Notes: generated by a model from the sequence alone, not told the origin. A stretch of 64,000 nucleotides of DNA from Collimonas pratensis (GCF_001584185.1 NZ_CP013234.1:1364001-1428000), one strand, 5' to 3'; shown: positions 27,754 to 37,599, counted from the stretch's first letter. Numbers and translations: made by a program.

Positions 27754-29156
27754 TGCGCAATACTTTATTGATCCCTGGCCTGGCGCTGCTGCTGGGCGGC
27801 TGCGTCAACCTGGCGCCGGAATATGGGCGGCCGGCCGCACCGGTGCCGGCGGCCTGGTCTCAGGGTAGCAGCCAAGGCCCGCTGCAAGATGCCGCCGCTG
27901 AAATAGCCTGGCGCAGTTTTTTCACAGATGCGCGCCTGCGTGAAGTGATTGCGCTGACGCTGGCTAACAACCGCGATCTACGGGTAGCCGTACTGAACAT
28001 CGAAAAGGCGCGCGCGCAATACCGGATCCAGGATGCCTCCAGGTATCCTGCGCTCGGCGTCGCCGCCAGCAGCAACACCGTGCGCACGCCGGCCGACCAG
28101 GCCAACGGCAATGCCGCAAACATTTCGCGCAACCAGAGCGTGCAGCTGGGCTTCAGTTCCTACGAGCTGGATTTTTTCGGACGCCTGAAAAATCTCAGCG
28201 CGGCGGCACAGGCGACCTATCAATTCAACGTGGAAATGCAGCGCAGCGTGCAGATCAGCCTGGTGGCGGAAGTCGCCGGCGCCTGGCTGACGGTGGCGGC
28301 CGACAATGAGCGCCTGCTGCTGGCCAAAGATACCTTGAAGAGCCAGCAGATTTCTTACGATCTGAGCCAGCGCAGCCATGCCATAGGCTCTACCTCCGGC
28401 CTGGATTTGTCGACCGCGCAAGCCAGTGTTGAAGCAGCCCAGGTGGATCTGGGTGAGTTCACCAGCCGCGTGCAGCAGGATCTGAATGCGCTCAACCTGC
28501 TGGCCGGCGCGGCTGTACCGGAGCACTTGCTGCCGGACAGCATCCCGCAAGCTTCTGCAGCGCTGCTGGCGACGCCGGCGCAGCTGTCGTCGGACCTGCT
28601 GCAGCAAAGACCCGATGTACTGGCAGCCGAACAAATTCTGATTGCCGCCAACGCCGATATCGGCGCGGCGCGCGCCGCCTTCTTTCCCAGCATTACGTTG
28701 ACCGCCGCCGGCGGCACTGCCAGCAGCAGCCTGGCAGGCCTGTTCAAGCCGGGCAGCGGCGCCTGGAGCTTTCTGCCGGCGATCAATCTGCCGATATTCA
28801 ACGCCGGCAGCAACCGCGCCAACCTCGATGTCGCGAAAGTGAGCAAGGAAATCGAGATCGCCAACTATGAAAAAACAATCCAGGTGGCGTTCCGCGAAGT
28901 TGCCGATGCCCTGGCCGAGCGGGCTACGCTGGATCAGCGCCTGGGCGCGCAACAGCGTCTGGCGGACGCCTCCGGCAAGAGCTATCGCTTGTCCGAGGCG
29001 CGTTACCGCAGCGGCATTGATAGCTATCTGAATTCGCTGGTGGCCGAGCGCGGCTGGTACGGCGCCAGGCAAAACCTGATCTCCCTGCGCCTGCTGGAGC
29101 AGAACAACCGGATCAACCTGTACAAGGCGATGGGAGGGGGCTGGAGCGATTCATGA
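27750..29156 (+). CDS. outer-membrane efflux lipoprotein (NodT/OprM family)
   Basis: 468 residues with lipobox LGGC (Cys18). The duplicated outer-membrane efflux domains are visible: SYELDFFGRLKNLSAAA, LLQQRPDVLAAEQILIAANADIGAARAAFFPSI and RYRSGIDSYLNSLVAERGWY. It forms the trimeric channel completing the tripartite pump with the two upstream gene products. It overlaps the pump gene by 4 nt and ends the operon. Confidence 0.95.
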   Translation: MMRNTLLIPGLALLLGGCVNLAPEYGRPAAPVPAAWSQGSSQGPLQDAAAEIAWRSFFTDARLREVIALTLANNRDLRVAVLNIEKARAQYRIQDASRYPALGVAASSNTVRTPADQANGNAANISRNQSVQLGFSSYELDFFGRLKNLSAAAQATYQFNVEMQRSVQISLVAEVAGAWLTVAADNERLLLAKDTLKSQQISYDLSQRSHAIGSTSGLDLSTAQASVEAAQVDLGEFTSRVQQDLNALNLLAGAAVPEHLLPDSIPQASAALLATPAQLSSDLLQQRPDVLAAEQILIAANADIGAARAAFFPSITLTAAGGTASSSLAGLFKPGSGAWSFLPAINLPIFNAGSNRANLDVAKVSKEIEIANYEKTIQVAFREVADALAERATLDQRLGAQQRLADASGKSYRLSEARYRSGIDSYLNSLVAERGWYGARQNLISLRLLEQNNRINLYKAMGGGWSDS

Positions 29157-29388
29157 CCGCGCCGCAATAGCATTTGCTATTTCTAAGGTTGAATTTATGT
29201 CATCAGCCCGGCATCGCCGGGGCAGTACTGTGCTGCCGGAACCACCGGGCCGGTTTGTGGGGATGAGGTCCTGACGCAGCGGACCAGATCGTGATAGCCT
29301 TGCATGTCGGCGCAAGTCTCTCATCAAGCTTGCACCGATCTTGTCCGCGACTGCCGTTTGCCTTAGCCCAGACCCGAAAGCCCTTGCG

Positions 29389-30030
29389 ATGAATACCCAG
29401 ACTATCCTCACCTTCACCGCGATGGCAGCCCTGTCCATCTTGAGTCCCGGACCCTCCATCCTGCTCAGCCTGCGCAATGGCGCCACCTACGGTCCGCGCT
29501 CGGTGATGTGGTCCGGCCTGGGCAATATCTCCGGCGTGTTCTGCCTGTCCACCGCGGCGATACTCGGCCTCGGCGTCCTGCTCAAATCCTCCGCGCTGGT
29601 GTTCGGCGTAGTCAAGCTGATCGGCGCCGGCTACCTGTTCTATATCGGCGTGCGCCACCTGTTCGGCCGCGGCACGGTGCTCGCGGTCGAAGTCGAAGCC
29701 GGCAAGGAAGAGGCTCCGCCCAAGCGCCGCCAGCTGTATGGCGAGGCTTTCCTGACGGCAGCCACTAATCCCAAGGCCGTGCTGTTCTTCACCGCGCTGT
29801 TCCCGCAATTCATCAGCGCCAAGACCGCCTTGCTGCCGCAGTTCCTGGTCCTGATGGCGATCTTCATGACGATCTCCTACAGCACCCACCTGAGCTACGC
29901 CTTCATCGCCTCGCGCGCCCGCGGCGTGCTGCTCAAGCCCTTGTTCGCCAAATGGCTCAGCCGTTTCGTCGGTGCCGCTTTCATCACTTTTGGTTCGTTG
30001 TTGCTGACCTTGCGCCGCCAGGCGGTATAA
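29389..30030 (+). CDS. LysE/RhtB-family amino-acid exporter
   Basis: 213 residues from the ATG chosen here. Five or six TM helices with the family's N-terminal LSPGPSILLSLRNGATYGP and NPKAVLFFTALFPQFI blocks. Proteins of this type export amino acids or derivatives (threonine, homoserine, lysine, leucine). The substrate is not predictable. It is monocistronic as far as visible. Confidence 0.88.
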   Translation: MNTQTILTFTAMAALSILSPGPSILLSLRNGATYGPRSVMWSGLGNISGVFCLSTAAILGLGVLLKSSALVFGVVKLIGAGYLFYIGVRHLFGRGTVLAVEVEAGKEEAPPKRRQLYGEAFLTAATNPKAVLFFTALFPQFISAKTALLPQFLVLMAIFMTISYSTHLSYAFIASRARGVLLKPLFAKWLSRFVGAAFITFGSLLLTLRRQAV

Positions 30031-30124
30031 ATAGGCCGGGGGCTGGATCTTTTAGCGGATTCGGCGTCGTTGTTGCCGACTGCTAGAATCAGGCTCGGCA
30101 CCATTTCAGTTGAGATCCTATTCC

Positions 30125-30967
30125 ATGAATCCCTATTTCTTTCGCTTGCTGCTATGCGCCGCCGTTGGCATGCTGCCGGCCTTGCATGCCCATGCAGAGC
30201 AAGCGGCCGGAGGCCGCGCTGCTGTGCGGCCGGATGGCTTCGGCACCCAATTGCCACAAGGCTTCACCAAAGAGCTCCTGCTAAACCAGCTTGCGCCCGG
30301 GCGCGATCCGGCGCGTGCGGTGTTGACCGGCGCCAAGCCGTGGCCACAACGGCCGGGTTGGTATGTGGCGGTGGCATGCCTGGCGCCTAATCCTGAAACA
30401 GCTGCACAGATCTTGAAAAACCATCCGTCTTCCTGTGATGCCTTCCGTGGCAACGAAGAGAATGAAATCTGGTTTGGCGTGTTTGAATACAGTGCAGGTA
30501 TGACGCCACGCCTGATTGCAAAAACCGAGACAGTGCTGGTCGACCCTCATTCGGACGCTGCTGGCGGCACGCAAGACAATACGGACGATTTTCCCGGCAG
30601 CTGGCTACGCTTCGACCTTGCTCCTTACCAGTTGCGCGAAGGGGACTATGCTTTCGGCGTACGCGCCATGCAATTCCAGGGCTATGCCGGCGGCGGCGCT
30701 TCCTACGAATCCTTATATCTGCTGCATATCGATGGCAAGTCATTGCGCCTCGTGTTTTCTGAACTGATGGCGTCGGAAGAGGATATTGCGGGAGAATGGC
30801 ATAAGGATGGCACACGCAGCCACGACATATCAAGCAGCGGCAGTTTCCTCAATGTGTTGCCGAGCATGACGGACGGTTTCCACGATCTCCAGTTGCGCGA
30901 ACGGCATGGCAAGTCGCGTCAGACGTTTCACTGGTCGCCAAGCGCAAAGGCCTATGAGGCACAATGA
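30125..30967 (+). CDS. exported protein of unknown function
   Basis: 280 residues. A Sec signal peptide (FFRLLLCAAVGMLPALHAHA) predicts export. The mature part has beta-rich segments (WLRFDLAPYQLREGDYAFGVR, SYESLYLLHIDGKSLRLVFSE), suggesting a compact periplasmic domain; I do not recognise the family. The ATG at 30125 follows GAGAT and begins the signal peptide; an in-frame TTG 15 nt earlier is less likely. Confidence 0.75.
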   Translation: MNPYFFRLLLCAAVGMLPALHAHAEQAAGGRAAVRPDGFGTQLPQGFTKELLLNQLAPGRDPARAVLTGAKPWPQRPGWYVAVACLAPNPETAAQILKNHPSSCDAFRGNEENEIWFGVFEYSAGMTPRLIAKTETVLVDPHSDAAGGTQDNTDDFPGSWLRFDLAPYQLREGDYAFGVRAMQFQGYAGGGASYESLYLLHIDGKSLRLVFSELMASEEDIAGEWHKDGTRSHDISSSGSFLNVLPSMTDGFHDLQLRERHGKSRQTFHWSPSAKAYEAQ

Positions 30968-31119
30968 ATCGCAATAAATGAAGTTGTTACTCAAAGATTT
31001 ACTGCCAACACCGGCTTCCTTCCACGATAAACTAACAGCGACAAGTCCGGTAAAACATGTCAATGTAAGATGCAAGCGCCGGTAACGCGGCAATAATCCG
31101 CATCGAAAGAGGGAAGTAT

Positions 31120-31332
31120 ATGAAGCTGACATACTGGGTAGCCGCAAACCTGGAAGGCGACAAGACCGACGCCATCATCGCCAGGACCAGGCACGACTGC
31201 GAACAAAAGATCCTCGCCTACGGCAATCCGGCGGAATACGCCCAGCCGGTAAAAAAATCATTTCTCTACGACGACGTATTCGACCTGTTCGAGATGGCCA
31301 CCGCCAAGGATGGCGGACGCGGCATGGGCTAG
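31120..31332 (+). CDS. small conserved-looking protein
   Basis: 70 residues, acidic/basic mixed and soluble, beginning MKLTYWVAANL. A strong RBS (GAGGGAAG) precedes the ATG and codon use matches the neighbours, so it is probably real. I recall similar short proteins in Burkholderiales but no function. It lies 77 bp upstream of the peptidase gene in the same direction. Confidence 0.65.
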   Translation: MKLTYWVAANLEGDKTDAIIARTRHDCEQKILAYGNPAEYAQPVKKSFLYDDVFDLFEMATAKDGGRGMG

Positions 31333-31408
31333 CGGGTCTACGGCAGGCGTCGCTGTCCCTCGGGCAGGGCGCTGCATTTTCTGCAATATAAATAATATAG
31401 GAGACGCC

Positions 31409-32647
31409 ATGAGAAAAAATGCAATGCGCACATTGCTGGCAGCAGCTGCATGCCTCATCTGCACCACCGCTTTCGCACAAACAGACAATGCCCTGATGGC
31501 CGCCGCCAGCAAGAAGAAGCCGGAGTTCTTGCGCGACCTCGCGACACTGGTGAATATCGATTCCGGCACCGATGATGCCAAAGGCCTGGGACAGGTGGAG
31601 AGCTTCCTGGCGCAACGTCTCAAGGAGCTGGGCGCCAAAGTCGAGATCGTCGCCGCACCGCCTTCAGCCGGGAAAATGGTGCTGGGCACCCTGCAAGGCA
31701 AGGGCACGAAAAACATCATGCTGATGATCCATTTCGATACCGTCTTCGGCGTCGGCGAGGCCGCCAGGCGGCCATTCAGGGTCGAGGCTAACAAGGCCTT
31801 CGGTCCTGGCGTTGCCGACGCCAAGGGCGGCGCCCTGATCGTGCTGTATGCCATCGACCTGGCGCGCGAGCGCGGCATCGACGGCTACAAGACGCTCACC
31901 GTGCTGTTCAATCCCGATGAAGAAAAGAGCTCCCTCGGTTCACGTGCGATGATCAGCAAGCTGTCCGCCGACCAAGACTATGTGCTGGTCTACGAACCGC
32001 CTGAGGCCGACCGCGTCACCGTCTCCACCAACGGCATCGCCTATGTCTACCTCAACGTCAAGGGCCTGGCGTCGCACGCCGGCTCGGCGCCGGAAAAGGG
32101 CCGCAACGCCGCCATCGAGATGTCCAACCAGATCATGCAGCTGAAAGACCTGGGCGATCCGATCAAAGGCACCACCGTCAGCTGGACCTCGATCCAGGCC
32201 GGCGACCGGGTCAACATCATCCCCGACAAAGCCAGCGCCATCGCCGACATGCGCATGTCCGACCTGAGCGAAATCGCCCGCGTCCAGGCCGATGCCGACA
32301 GGATCGTGCAAAAGAAATTCATTCCGGAAACTGAAGTCAGCGTCAAGGTGGAAAACCGCCGGCCGCCGTTCAGCAAGAACCCTGCCAGCGACCATCTGGC
32401 CGCCGTCGCCGACCAGATCTACCGCGAGCTAGGCAAGAGCATCGCCCCGGTCGGCATGCGCTACGGCACCGACGCCGGCTTCGCCTACAATCCGAAGAGC
32501 GGCAAGCCGGTGGTGCTGGACGGCATGGGCATCGTCGGCGACCGCATCCATTCATCCGACGAATGGGCGGACCTGGACAGCGTGGCGCCGCGGCTGTATT
32601 TGACGACGCGGCTGTTGCAGACCCTGGCAAAGCCTGACAGCGAATAG
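31409..32647 (+). CDS. exported M20 peptidase, glutamate carboxypeptidase (G2) type
   Basis: 412 residues with signal peptide (MRTLLAAAACLICTTAFAQ). The zinc-binding sequence blocks are MIHFDTVF, FGPGVADAKGGA and FNPDEEKSSLGS, where the E-E pair gives catalytic base and ligand. A dimerisation domain insert (about 200-310) and a C-terminal ligand histidine in GDRIHSSDEW complete it. This matches Pseudomonas carboxypeptidase G2, which removes C-terminal Glu from folates and peptides. RBS GGAG is 7 nt before the chosen ATG. Confidence 0.9.
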   Translation: MRKNAMRTLLAAAACLICTTAFAQTDNALMAAASKKKPEFLRDLATLVNIDSGTDDAKGLGQVESFLAQRLKELGAKVEIVAAPPSAGKMVLGTLQGKGTKNIMLMIHFDTVFGVGEAARRPFRVEANKAFGPGVADAKGGALIVLYAIDLARERGIDGYKTLTVLFNPDEEKSSLGSRAMISKLSADQDYVLVYEPPEADRVTVSTNGIAYVYLNVKGLASHAGSAPEKGRNAAIEMSNQIMQLKDLGDPIKGTTVSWTSIQAGDRVNIIPDKASAIADMRMSDLSEIARVQADADRIVQKKFIPETEVSVKVENRRPPFSKNPASDHLAAVADQIYRELGKSIAPVGMRYGTDAGFAYNPKSGKPVVLDGMGIVGDRIHSSDEWADLDSVAPRLYLTTRLLQTLAKPDSE

Positions 32648-32721
32648 GCGACGGCTAAACGGCCTATCTGAGTATCAAAATCGTAACCAGGTTTTTCGTC
32701 GCGCTAACACACGCAGCTAAC

Positions 32722-32775
32722 TGGGGTCAGGGTGTAGTTCTGCGCGCCTTTTGCAGAAACTTCACCCTGACCCCA
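32722..32775. repeat. TGGGGTCAGAGT-family inverted repeat, copy 3
   Basis: Arms 32722-32743 and 32753-32775 begin TGGGGTCAGGGTG and end in the complement, with one bulge and one mismatch. Outside the arms, GCAGCTAAC (left) and TTAGCTGGCTACGGAG (right) are the inverted equivalents of the flanks of copy 2. The surrounding gap 32648-33110 shows no other feature that I can support. Confidence 0.85.
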
Positions 32776-33110
32776 TTTAGCTGGCTACGGAGCGCATGCC
32801 TCGCCGTGAGAAAAGTATTAAGCATGTAATACGCTCTGCCTCTCCCCACATCTGACAACGCCCAAAGTAGTCAGGCATACATTGTTTTAGCTTCCCCGCC
32901 GAGATCGCTTCGAGGCACCCCGAAAAATGCAATCCATCGCCTCCCGCTGCAGCCCATCCATGGAAAACAGCATCCCGGAATAGCGTCGATTGACTGTCAC
33001 CGATCTCCTATTTACCATGCCGCTTAGTCCGTTGGCCGTGCTGCAGGCACTACACAAATGACATGACCCAAAAAAATACCATTGACCACCAATCTGGAGC
33101 GAGAGGGACC

Positions 33111-34235
33111 ATGAACATGTTTGGCAAAAAAATCGCAAAACTGCTACTGCCATTCCTGGTGCTGACGACAGCAGCTGCCGCCAGCATGGGCAAGGAACCG
33201 GAAGGCCGTGAAATCGTCGCCGACCTCGGGAAAATCGTGAATCCCCAGGGCATACAGGAGAACTACAAGGTCAAGATCGGCGGCGTCGAGCAATGGCTGT
33301 ACGTGCGCGGGCAGGACCGCGACAACCCCATCATTCTTTTTGTCCACGGCGGCCCGGCCTCGCCCAGTGCGCCCACCATGTGGATGTACCAGCGGCCGCT
33401 GGAAGAATACTTCACCGTCGTCAATTACGACCAGCGCGCCTCCGGGAAGTCCTACCTGGAAACCGATCCGGACGCCGTGCGTGCCAGTCTGCACATAGAC
33501 CAGTACGTGAACGACGCCATCGATATCGCGCAATACGTCAGCAAAAAGTACGGCAAGAAAAAGGTGATCCTGGTCGGCCACAGCTGGGGCACCATCATCG
33601 GCATGAAAGCCGCCCTGGCGCGGCCGGACCTGTTCTATGCCTATGTTGGTATCGGTCAGGTGATCAATGTGCGCGACAATGAACGCATCAGTTTCGAGTT
33701 CGGCCTGGCGCAGGCCCGGAAAGAGGGCAATCAGGCAGCGGTGACGGAAATGGAAGCCATCGCACCTTATCCAGGCACGCAGTCGATCACTCGCGAGCGC
33801 ATCATCATCGCCCGTAAATGGGCGCAGTACTACGGCGGCCTAGCGGCCTACCGCAGCGATTTCGGCTACTACTTCAATGCGCCGCTGCTATCGCCGGAGT
33901 ACGACCAGAAGGCGGTTGCCGCCATCGATCAGGGCAACATGCTGACGCTGGGCGCCGTGCTGCCTGAGTTTCTTGAAGTCGATCTCAAGCCGATAGTCAA
34001 GTTCCCGATTCCGGTCGTCATGTTCATGGGGCGGCATGACTACACCACGCCATCCCAGCCGACCGAAGAGTGGCTCAAGAAAGTGGATGCACCCTACAAG
34101 AAGGGAATCTGGTTCGAGCACGCATCGCACCTGGTGCAGTTCGAAGAACCGGGCAAGACCTTGGTAAGCCTGCTGACCTATGTGCGGCCGTTTGCCACGG
34201 ACAACCCAGCCGAGCTGCGCAAGCCATCTCCCTGA
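33111..34235 (+). CDS. exported alpha/beta hydrolase, proline-iminopeptidase-like
   Basis: 374 residues. An N-terminal signal (LLLPFLVLTTAAAASM) is followed by an alpha/beta hydrolase with oxyanion loop HGGP (79-82), NYDQRASGKS (105-114, as in proline iminopeptidases) and nucleophile elbow GHSWG (Ser158). The acid and His are expected in MGRHDYTTP and EHASHLVQFE. The start is chosen at the ATG after GAGAGGGACC. The substrate is unknown. Confidence 0.85.
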   Translation: MNMFGKKIAKLLLPFLVLTTAAAASMGKEPEGREIVADLGKIVNPQGIQENYKVKIGGVEQWLYVRGQDRDNPIILFVHGGPASPSAPTMWMYQRPLEEYFTVVNYDQRASGKSYLETDPDAVRASLHIDQYVNDAIDIAQYVSKKYGKKKVILVGHSWGTIIGMKAALARPDLFYAYVGIGQVINVRDNERISFEFGLAQARKEGNQAAVTEMEAIAPYPGTQSITRERIIIARKWAQYYGGLAAYRSDFGYYFNAPLLSPEYDQKAVAAIDQGNMLTLGAVLPEFLEVDLKPIVKFPIPVVMFMGRHDYTTPSQPTEEWLKKVDAPYKKGIWFEHASHLVQFEEPGKTLVSLLTYVRPFATDNPAELRKPSP

Positions 34236-34241
34236 GCAGTA

Positions 34242-34634
34242 GCGTTTTGCAGCCGGGCGAAACTGCTGGCGGCCGGCGGGGTGGATGTCGCGTCGTGGCC
34301 CTACTGGTCCTCGGCCGACAAGCTGGCGCAGATGAACGGCAGCCTGGCGACCGACATCACCTCGATGATGAGTGTCGACATCATGCTCGGCGCTACCCTG
34401 GCCGGCAAGTTCGCGCCGGTGTGGCGCATCCTCCTGCGCTCGCTGCTGGCCGCTATCGTCGGCGGACTGCTGATGGGTTACGGCGCCCGGCTTGCCTACG
34501 GCTGCAATATCGGCGCCTACTTCAACGGGATCGCTTCCGCCAGCGTGCATGGCTGGCTATGGTTCGTCGCGGCGCTGATCGGCAGCTACTTCGGCGTCTG
34601 GGCGCGGCCTCTGTTCGGCCTCTCAAGAACCTAA
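34242..34634 (+). pseudogene. YeeE/YedE (sulfur transport) family, C-terminal remnant
   Basis: About 130 codons without a proper start, open from just after the hydrolase stop codon. The sequence has the family's C-terminal blocks: WPYWSSADKLAQ, LGATLAGKFAPVWR, GYGARLAYGCNIGAYFNGIASASVHGWLWF. Full-length family members are about 350-400 residues, so two thirds are missing at the 5' side. The break coincides with the end of the upstream hydrolase gene, suggesting a deletion or recombination junction. Confidence 0.75.
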
Positions 34635-34639
34635 CGGCT

Positions 34640-35440
34640 TCAGAAATCACCCGCGGGCAGCAGCCAGTTCCTGGGCAGGCTGTAGTGCTGCTCGCTCAGC
34701 AGATCGATGCCGCACTCCAGCTGCTCGACCCAGTCTATGAAGCGGGCCACCATTTCCGGCCCCTGGAACATGCAGCCGTGCTGCGGCACGATGCACTGGA
34801 TATCCAGCTGCCGCACCATCGCCGCCCACAAACGGCAGGCGCGGTTGCCGCTCATATAGCGCCGGTGAAAGGATTGCATGCTGCGCAGGTGCGCCGAGAA
34901 ATCCGTCACCGGCTGCGCCGCATCGCTATTGCTGACCATCGACGCCCCCAGGTCGCCCGAGAACAGTATCTTGCTGACCGGATCGTAGAACTGGAAATTA
35001 CCCTCCGAATGCAGGAAGTGCGCCGGCAGCGCCCACACTTCGCTCTGACCGATCTGGATCCGCAAGCCGTCATCCGGAATAGAGACGATGCGGCCGGCGG
35101 TTTTTCCGGCCGGGCAAAAATGCGGGATGAAGCGCGACCACAGCTTGGAGATGACCACCTGGCATTCAGAACCGGTCAGCCAGCGGCCGACCGAGGCGAC
35201 GATGTCGGGATCGGCATGCGAAGCCAGGATGTATTTCAGTTCTTTGGGTGGGAAGAAGCGGCTCAGCGCGATGAACAGTTCGTTGTAAGTCATCTGGCCG
35301 CCGGGATCGATCAGCGCGCCCTGGCCGTGGTCGCAGATGAAGAACTGGTTGGTCTGGACCACTTCGCCTTCATCTTCTTCGACCAAATCGGAAAACATGA
35401 CGCAGACATGCTGGCCGTTGTTGAAGAGCTCGGTTGCCAT
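34640..35440 (-). CDS. MBL-fold di-iron protein (flavodiiron/ODP-like core without flavodoxin)
   Basis: 266 residues. It has the metallo-beta-lactamase fold of flavodiiron proteins with ligand-like blocks SHADPDI (H-x-D-x-D), FLHSEGNFQFYD, LFSGDLG and VPQHGC, in the same order. The flavodoxin domain is absent, as in oxygen-binding di-iron proteins (ODP). It may sense or reduce O2/NO. It is convergent with the YeeE remnant, 5 bp from its stop. Confidence 0.78.
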   Translation of the reverse strand: MATELFNNGQHVCVMFSDLVEEDEGEVVQTNQFFICDHGQGALIDPGGQMTYNELFIALSRFFPPKELKYILASHADPDIVASVGRWLTGSECQVVISKLWSRFIPHFCPAGKTAGRIVSIPDDGLRIQIGQSEVWALPAHFLHSEGNFQFYDPVSKILFSGDLGASMVSNSDAAQPVTDFSAHLRSMQSFHRRYMSGNRACRLWAAMVRQLDIQCIVPQHGCMFQGPEMVARFIDWVEQLECGIDLLSEQHYSLPRNWLLPAGDF

Positions 35441-35592
35441 TGATTTTTCAGGTGGAATGAATAATCGACGAGCGTAGTACGGAGTGAGGTTGTGGTTCCT
35501 TGATAAATATCAAATTATTGTTGATTTACAACGGCGGCATGGTCGGCTATTACACTGGCACAGGTAGGATGCATGACAAGCCTATTTCCAGC

Positions 35593-36519
35593 TTACCTCT
35601 TCGTCGGCTCAAATCCCTGCTCGATCCCTTTCGTTCGAAGCACTTCCAACAGCATCTTGGCGCGGCGCGGCAATCCCTTGGCGCCATAGACCGCATGCAT
35701 CTGCGGATTTTTCCCTGACGACGAAACCATGCGATAGGCTGGGCAAAGATGCAGCAGTTCGCCGCTTTCAATTGCCGGCTTTGCCACCCAGGCTGCCAGC
35801 CGTCCTATCCCCATTCCCGCCCGGATCAACTCGTACAAGCCGGTGCCGCTGCTGACGCGATGGGTTGCCGGCATATGCATCCGTAAGGTGCGCGCATCCG
35901 ATTTGAAATACCAGTCTTTCAAGATACGCGGCGCGGTATGCAGCACGATGGCATGGCTGCTCAGGTCTTCCGGTTCATCCGGTGCGCCGTGTTTTTCTAT
36001 ATACGCCGGGCTGGCGCACAGAATCCGGTCATAGTCCCACAGGGGATAGCCGATCAGTTCGCTGGATAGCGGATAGGCGCCGCGGATTGAGAAATCCAGG
36101 TTTTCCTGGATCGGATCGACCATGATGTCGGTATAGAGGACGTCGATGCGGACATCAGGAAAATCCTGCGTCAGCAGGCCGATCTGCTGCGGCAGGAAAA
36201 AGCGGCTGAAGATCTCCGGCGCTGAAAACCGGATCGATCCGGTCGCGCCCGATTGCAGGCTGGCGATTTCATTTTCCGCTTCGGCTTGCACTTCCAGCAT
36301 CTTTTTCGCGGATTCATAATAAAGCTCGCCGGCGGCGGACAGGCTGAGCAGTTTGTGCGAGCGTTGCAGCAATTGCACGCCAAGTTGCGTCTCCAGCGCC
36401 TGCACGGTTCTCGTGGCGGAGCTGGGGGAGATGCCCATGACGCGCGCCGCCGTAACGAAACTGTGCTTTTCAACGACGGCACAGAATACCTTGAGTTCCC
36501 ATAGCGTTCTGCCTTGCAT
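35593..36519 (-). CDS. LysR-family regulator
   Basis: 308 residues: a winged HTH (LWELKVFCAVVEKHSFVTAARVMG..., about 4-62) and a LysR substrate domain. The start follows CAGGAG at a good distance; a start 18 codons earlier has none. It is divergent from the dehydratase/RidA pair with 107 bp between and probably regulates them. The inducer is unknown. Confidence 0.88.
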   Translation of the reverse strand: MQGRTLWELKVFCAVVEKHSFVTAARVMGISPSSATRTVQALETQLGVQLLQRSHKLLSLSAAGELYYESAKKMLEVQAEAENEIASLQSGATGSIRFSAPEIFSRFFLPQQIGLLTQDFPDVRIDVLYTDIMVDPIQENLDFSIRGAYPLSSELIGYPLWDYDRILCASPAYIEKHGAPDEPEDLSSHAIVLHTAPRILKDWYFKSDARTLRMHMPATHRVSSGTGLYELIRAGMGIGRLAAWVAKPAIESGELLHLCPAYRMVSSSGKNPQMHAVYGAKGLPRRAKMLLEVLRTKGIEQGFEPTKR

Positions 36520-36626
36520 GTAGCGGCTCCTGATGTGATTTTCTGCAACATGGTGTTGCAGCAGACATTGCATGTTTGGTTTTACACTTGGCGCATCTTA
36601 TTTATATCGACGGAAGAGAGCGCAAC

Positions 36627-37592
36627 ATGATGGAAACCAGCCAACTTTACGCCAGCGACGTGCAACAGGCAGCGCAACGGATCAAGCATGTCGCCCACCG
36701 CACGCCTGTCCTGACCTCGCGCACAGCCAATCAGATCGCCGGCGCCGAACTGTTCTTCAAGTGCGAAAACCTGCAGCGCATCGGCGCGTTCAAGTTTCGC
36801 GGCGCCTACAACGCCTTGTCTCAGTTCTCAGAAGAGCAGCGTCGCCATGGCGTGCTGACCTATTCCTCGGGCAATCACGCCCAGGCGATTGCCCTGGCTG
36901 CCAGCCTTCTCAATATCCGTGCGGTCATCATCATGCCAGAAGATGCGCCAGAGCTGAAAATCCAGGCGACCAAGGGCTATGGGGCAGAAGTTCTGACTTA
37001 TAACCGGTATACGGAAAACCGCGAAGAGATCGGCCGCAAGCTGGCGCAAGAAAGAAACATGACGCTGATTCCTCCCTATGATCATCCAGACGTGATTTGC
37101 GGGCAAGGGACCGCTGCTCTGGAATTATTCGAGGAGGTGGGCGAGCTGGATGTGCTGCTGGTCTGTCTCGGTGGCGGTGGACTGCTGGCGGGATCTGCGC
37201 TGGCGGCGTCGGGCATGAGCAAGAATTGCCAGGTGATTGGCGTTGAACCGGCAGCAGGGAACGACGGCCAGCAATCGTTCCGCAAGAGGGAAATAGTGCA
37301 CATCGAGGTGCCGGACACCATTGCGGACGGCGCCAAGGTGACGCACATAGGCAATCACAATTTCGATGTGATACGGCGTCATGTCCACGACATCGTGACC
37401 GTCTCTGACGCGCAACTCATCGAGACCATGAAATTCTTTGCCGAAAGGATGAAGATCGTGGTTGAGCCGACCGGATGCCTGGCGGCTGCGGCGGCGCTTC
37501 AGCGCGTCTATCCGATTGCCGGCAAGAAGGTGGGGGTCATCGTTAGCGGCGGCAATGTGGACTTGCAATCCTTTGCCAAATTTATCGCCTGA
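36627..37592 (+). CDS. PLP-dependent threonine/serine dehydratase or 3-hydroxyaspartate dehydratase
   Basis: 321 residues of fold type II PLP enzymes. The PLP lysine is in GAFKFRGAYNAL. SSGNHAQAIALAA binds the cofactor ring region, LGGGGLLAGSALA binds the PLP phosphate, and SGGNVDL ends the chain. There is no C-terminal ACT domain, so it is a catabolic-type enzyme (serine racemase, threonine dehydratase or threo-3-hydroxyaspartate dehydratase). It is followed by a RidA gene, which fits because RidA clears the enamine such enzymes release. Confidence 0.9.
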   Translation: MMETSQLYASDVQQAAQRIKHVAHRTPVLTSRTANQIAGAELFFKCENLQRIGAFKFRGAYNALSQFSEEQRRHGVLTYSSGNHAQAIALAASLLNIRAVIIMPEDAPELKIQATKGYGAEVLTYNRYTENREEIGRKLAQERNMTLIPPYDHPDVICGQGTAALELFEEVGELDVLLVCLGGGGLLAGSALAASGMSKNCQVIGVEPAAGNDGQQSFRKREIVHIEVPDTIADGAKVTHIGNHNFDVIRRHVHDIVTVSDAQLIETMKFFAERMKIVVEPTGCLAAAAALQRVYPIAGKKVGVIVSGGNVDLQSFAKFIA

Positions 37593-37599
37593 TTACCTT

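Noticed and set aside
32887..33153. Possible 88-residue protein on the minus strand before the hydrolase gene
   Set aside because: No RBS, Cys/Ser-rich random-looking translation and overlap with the hydrolase 5' end.
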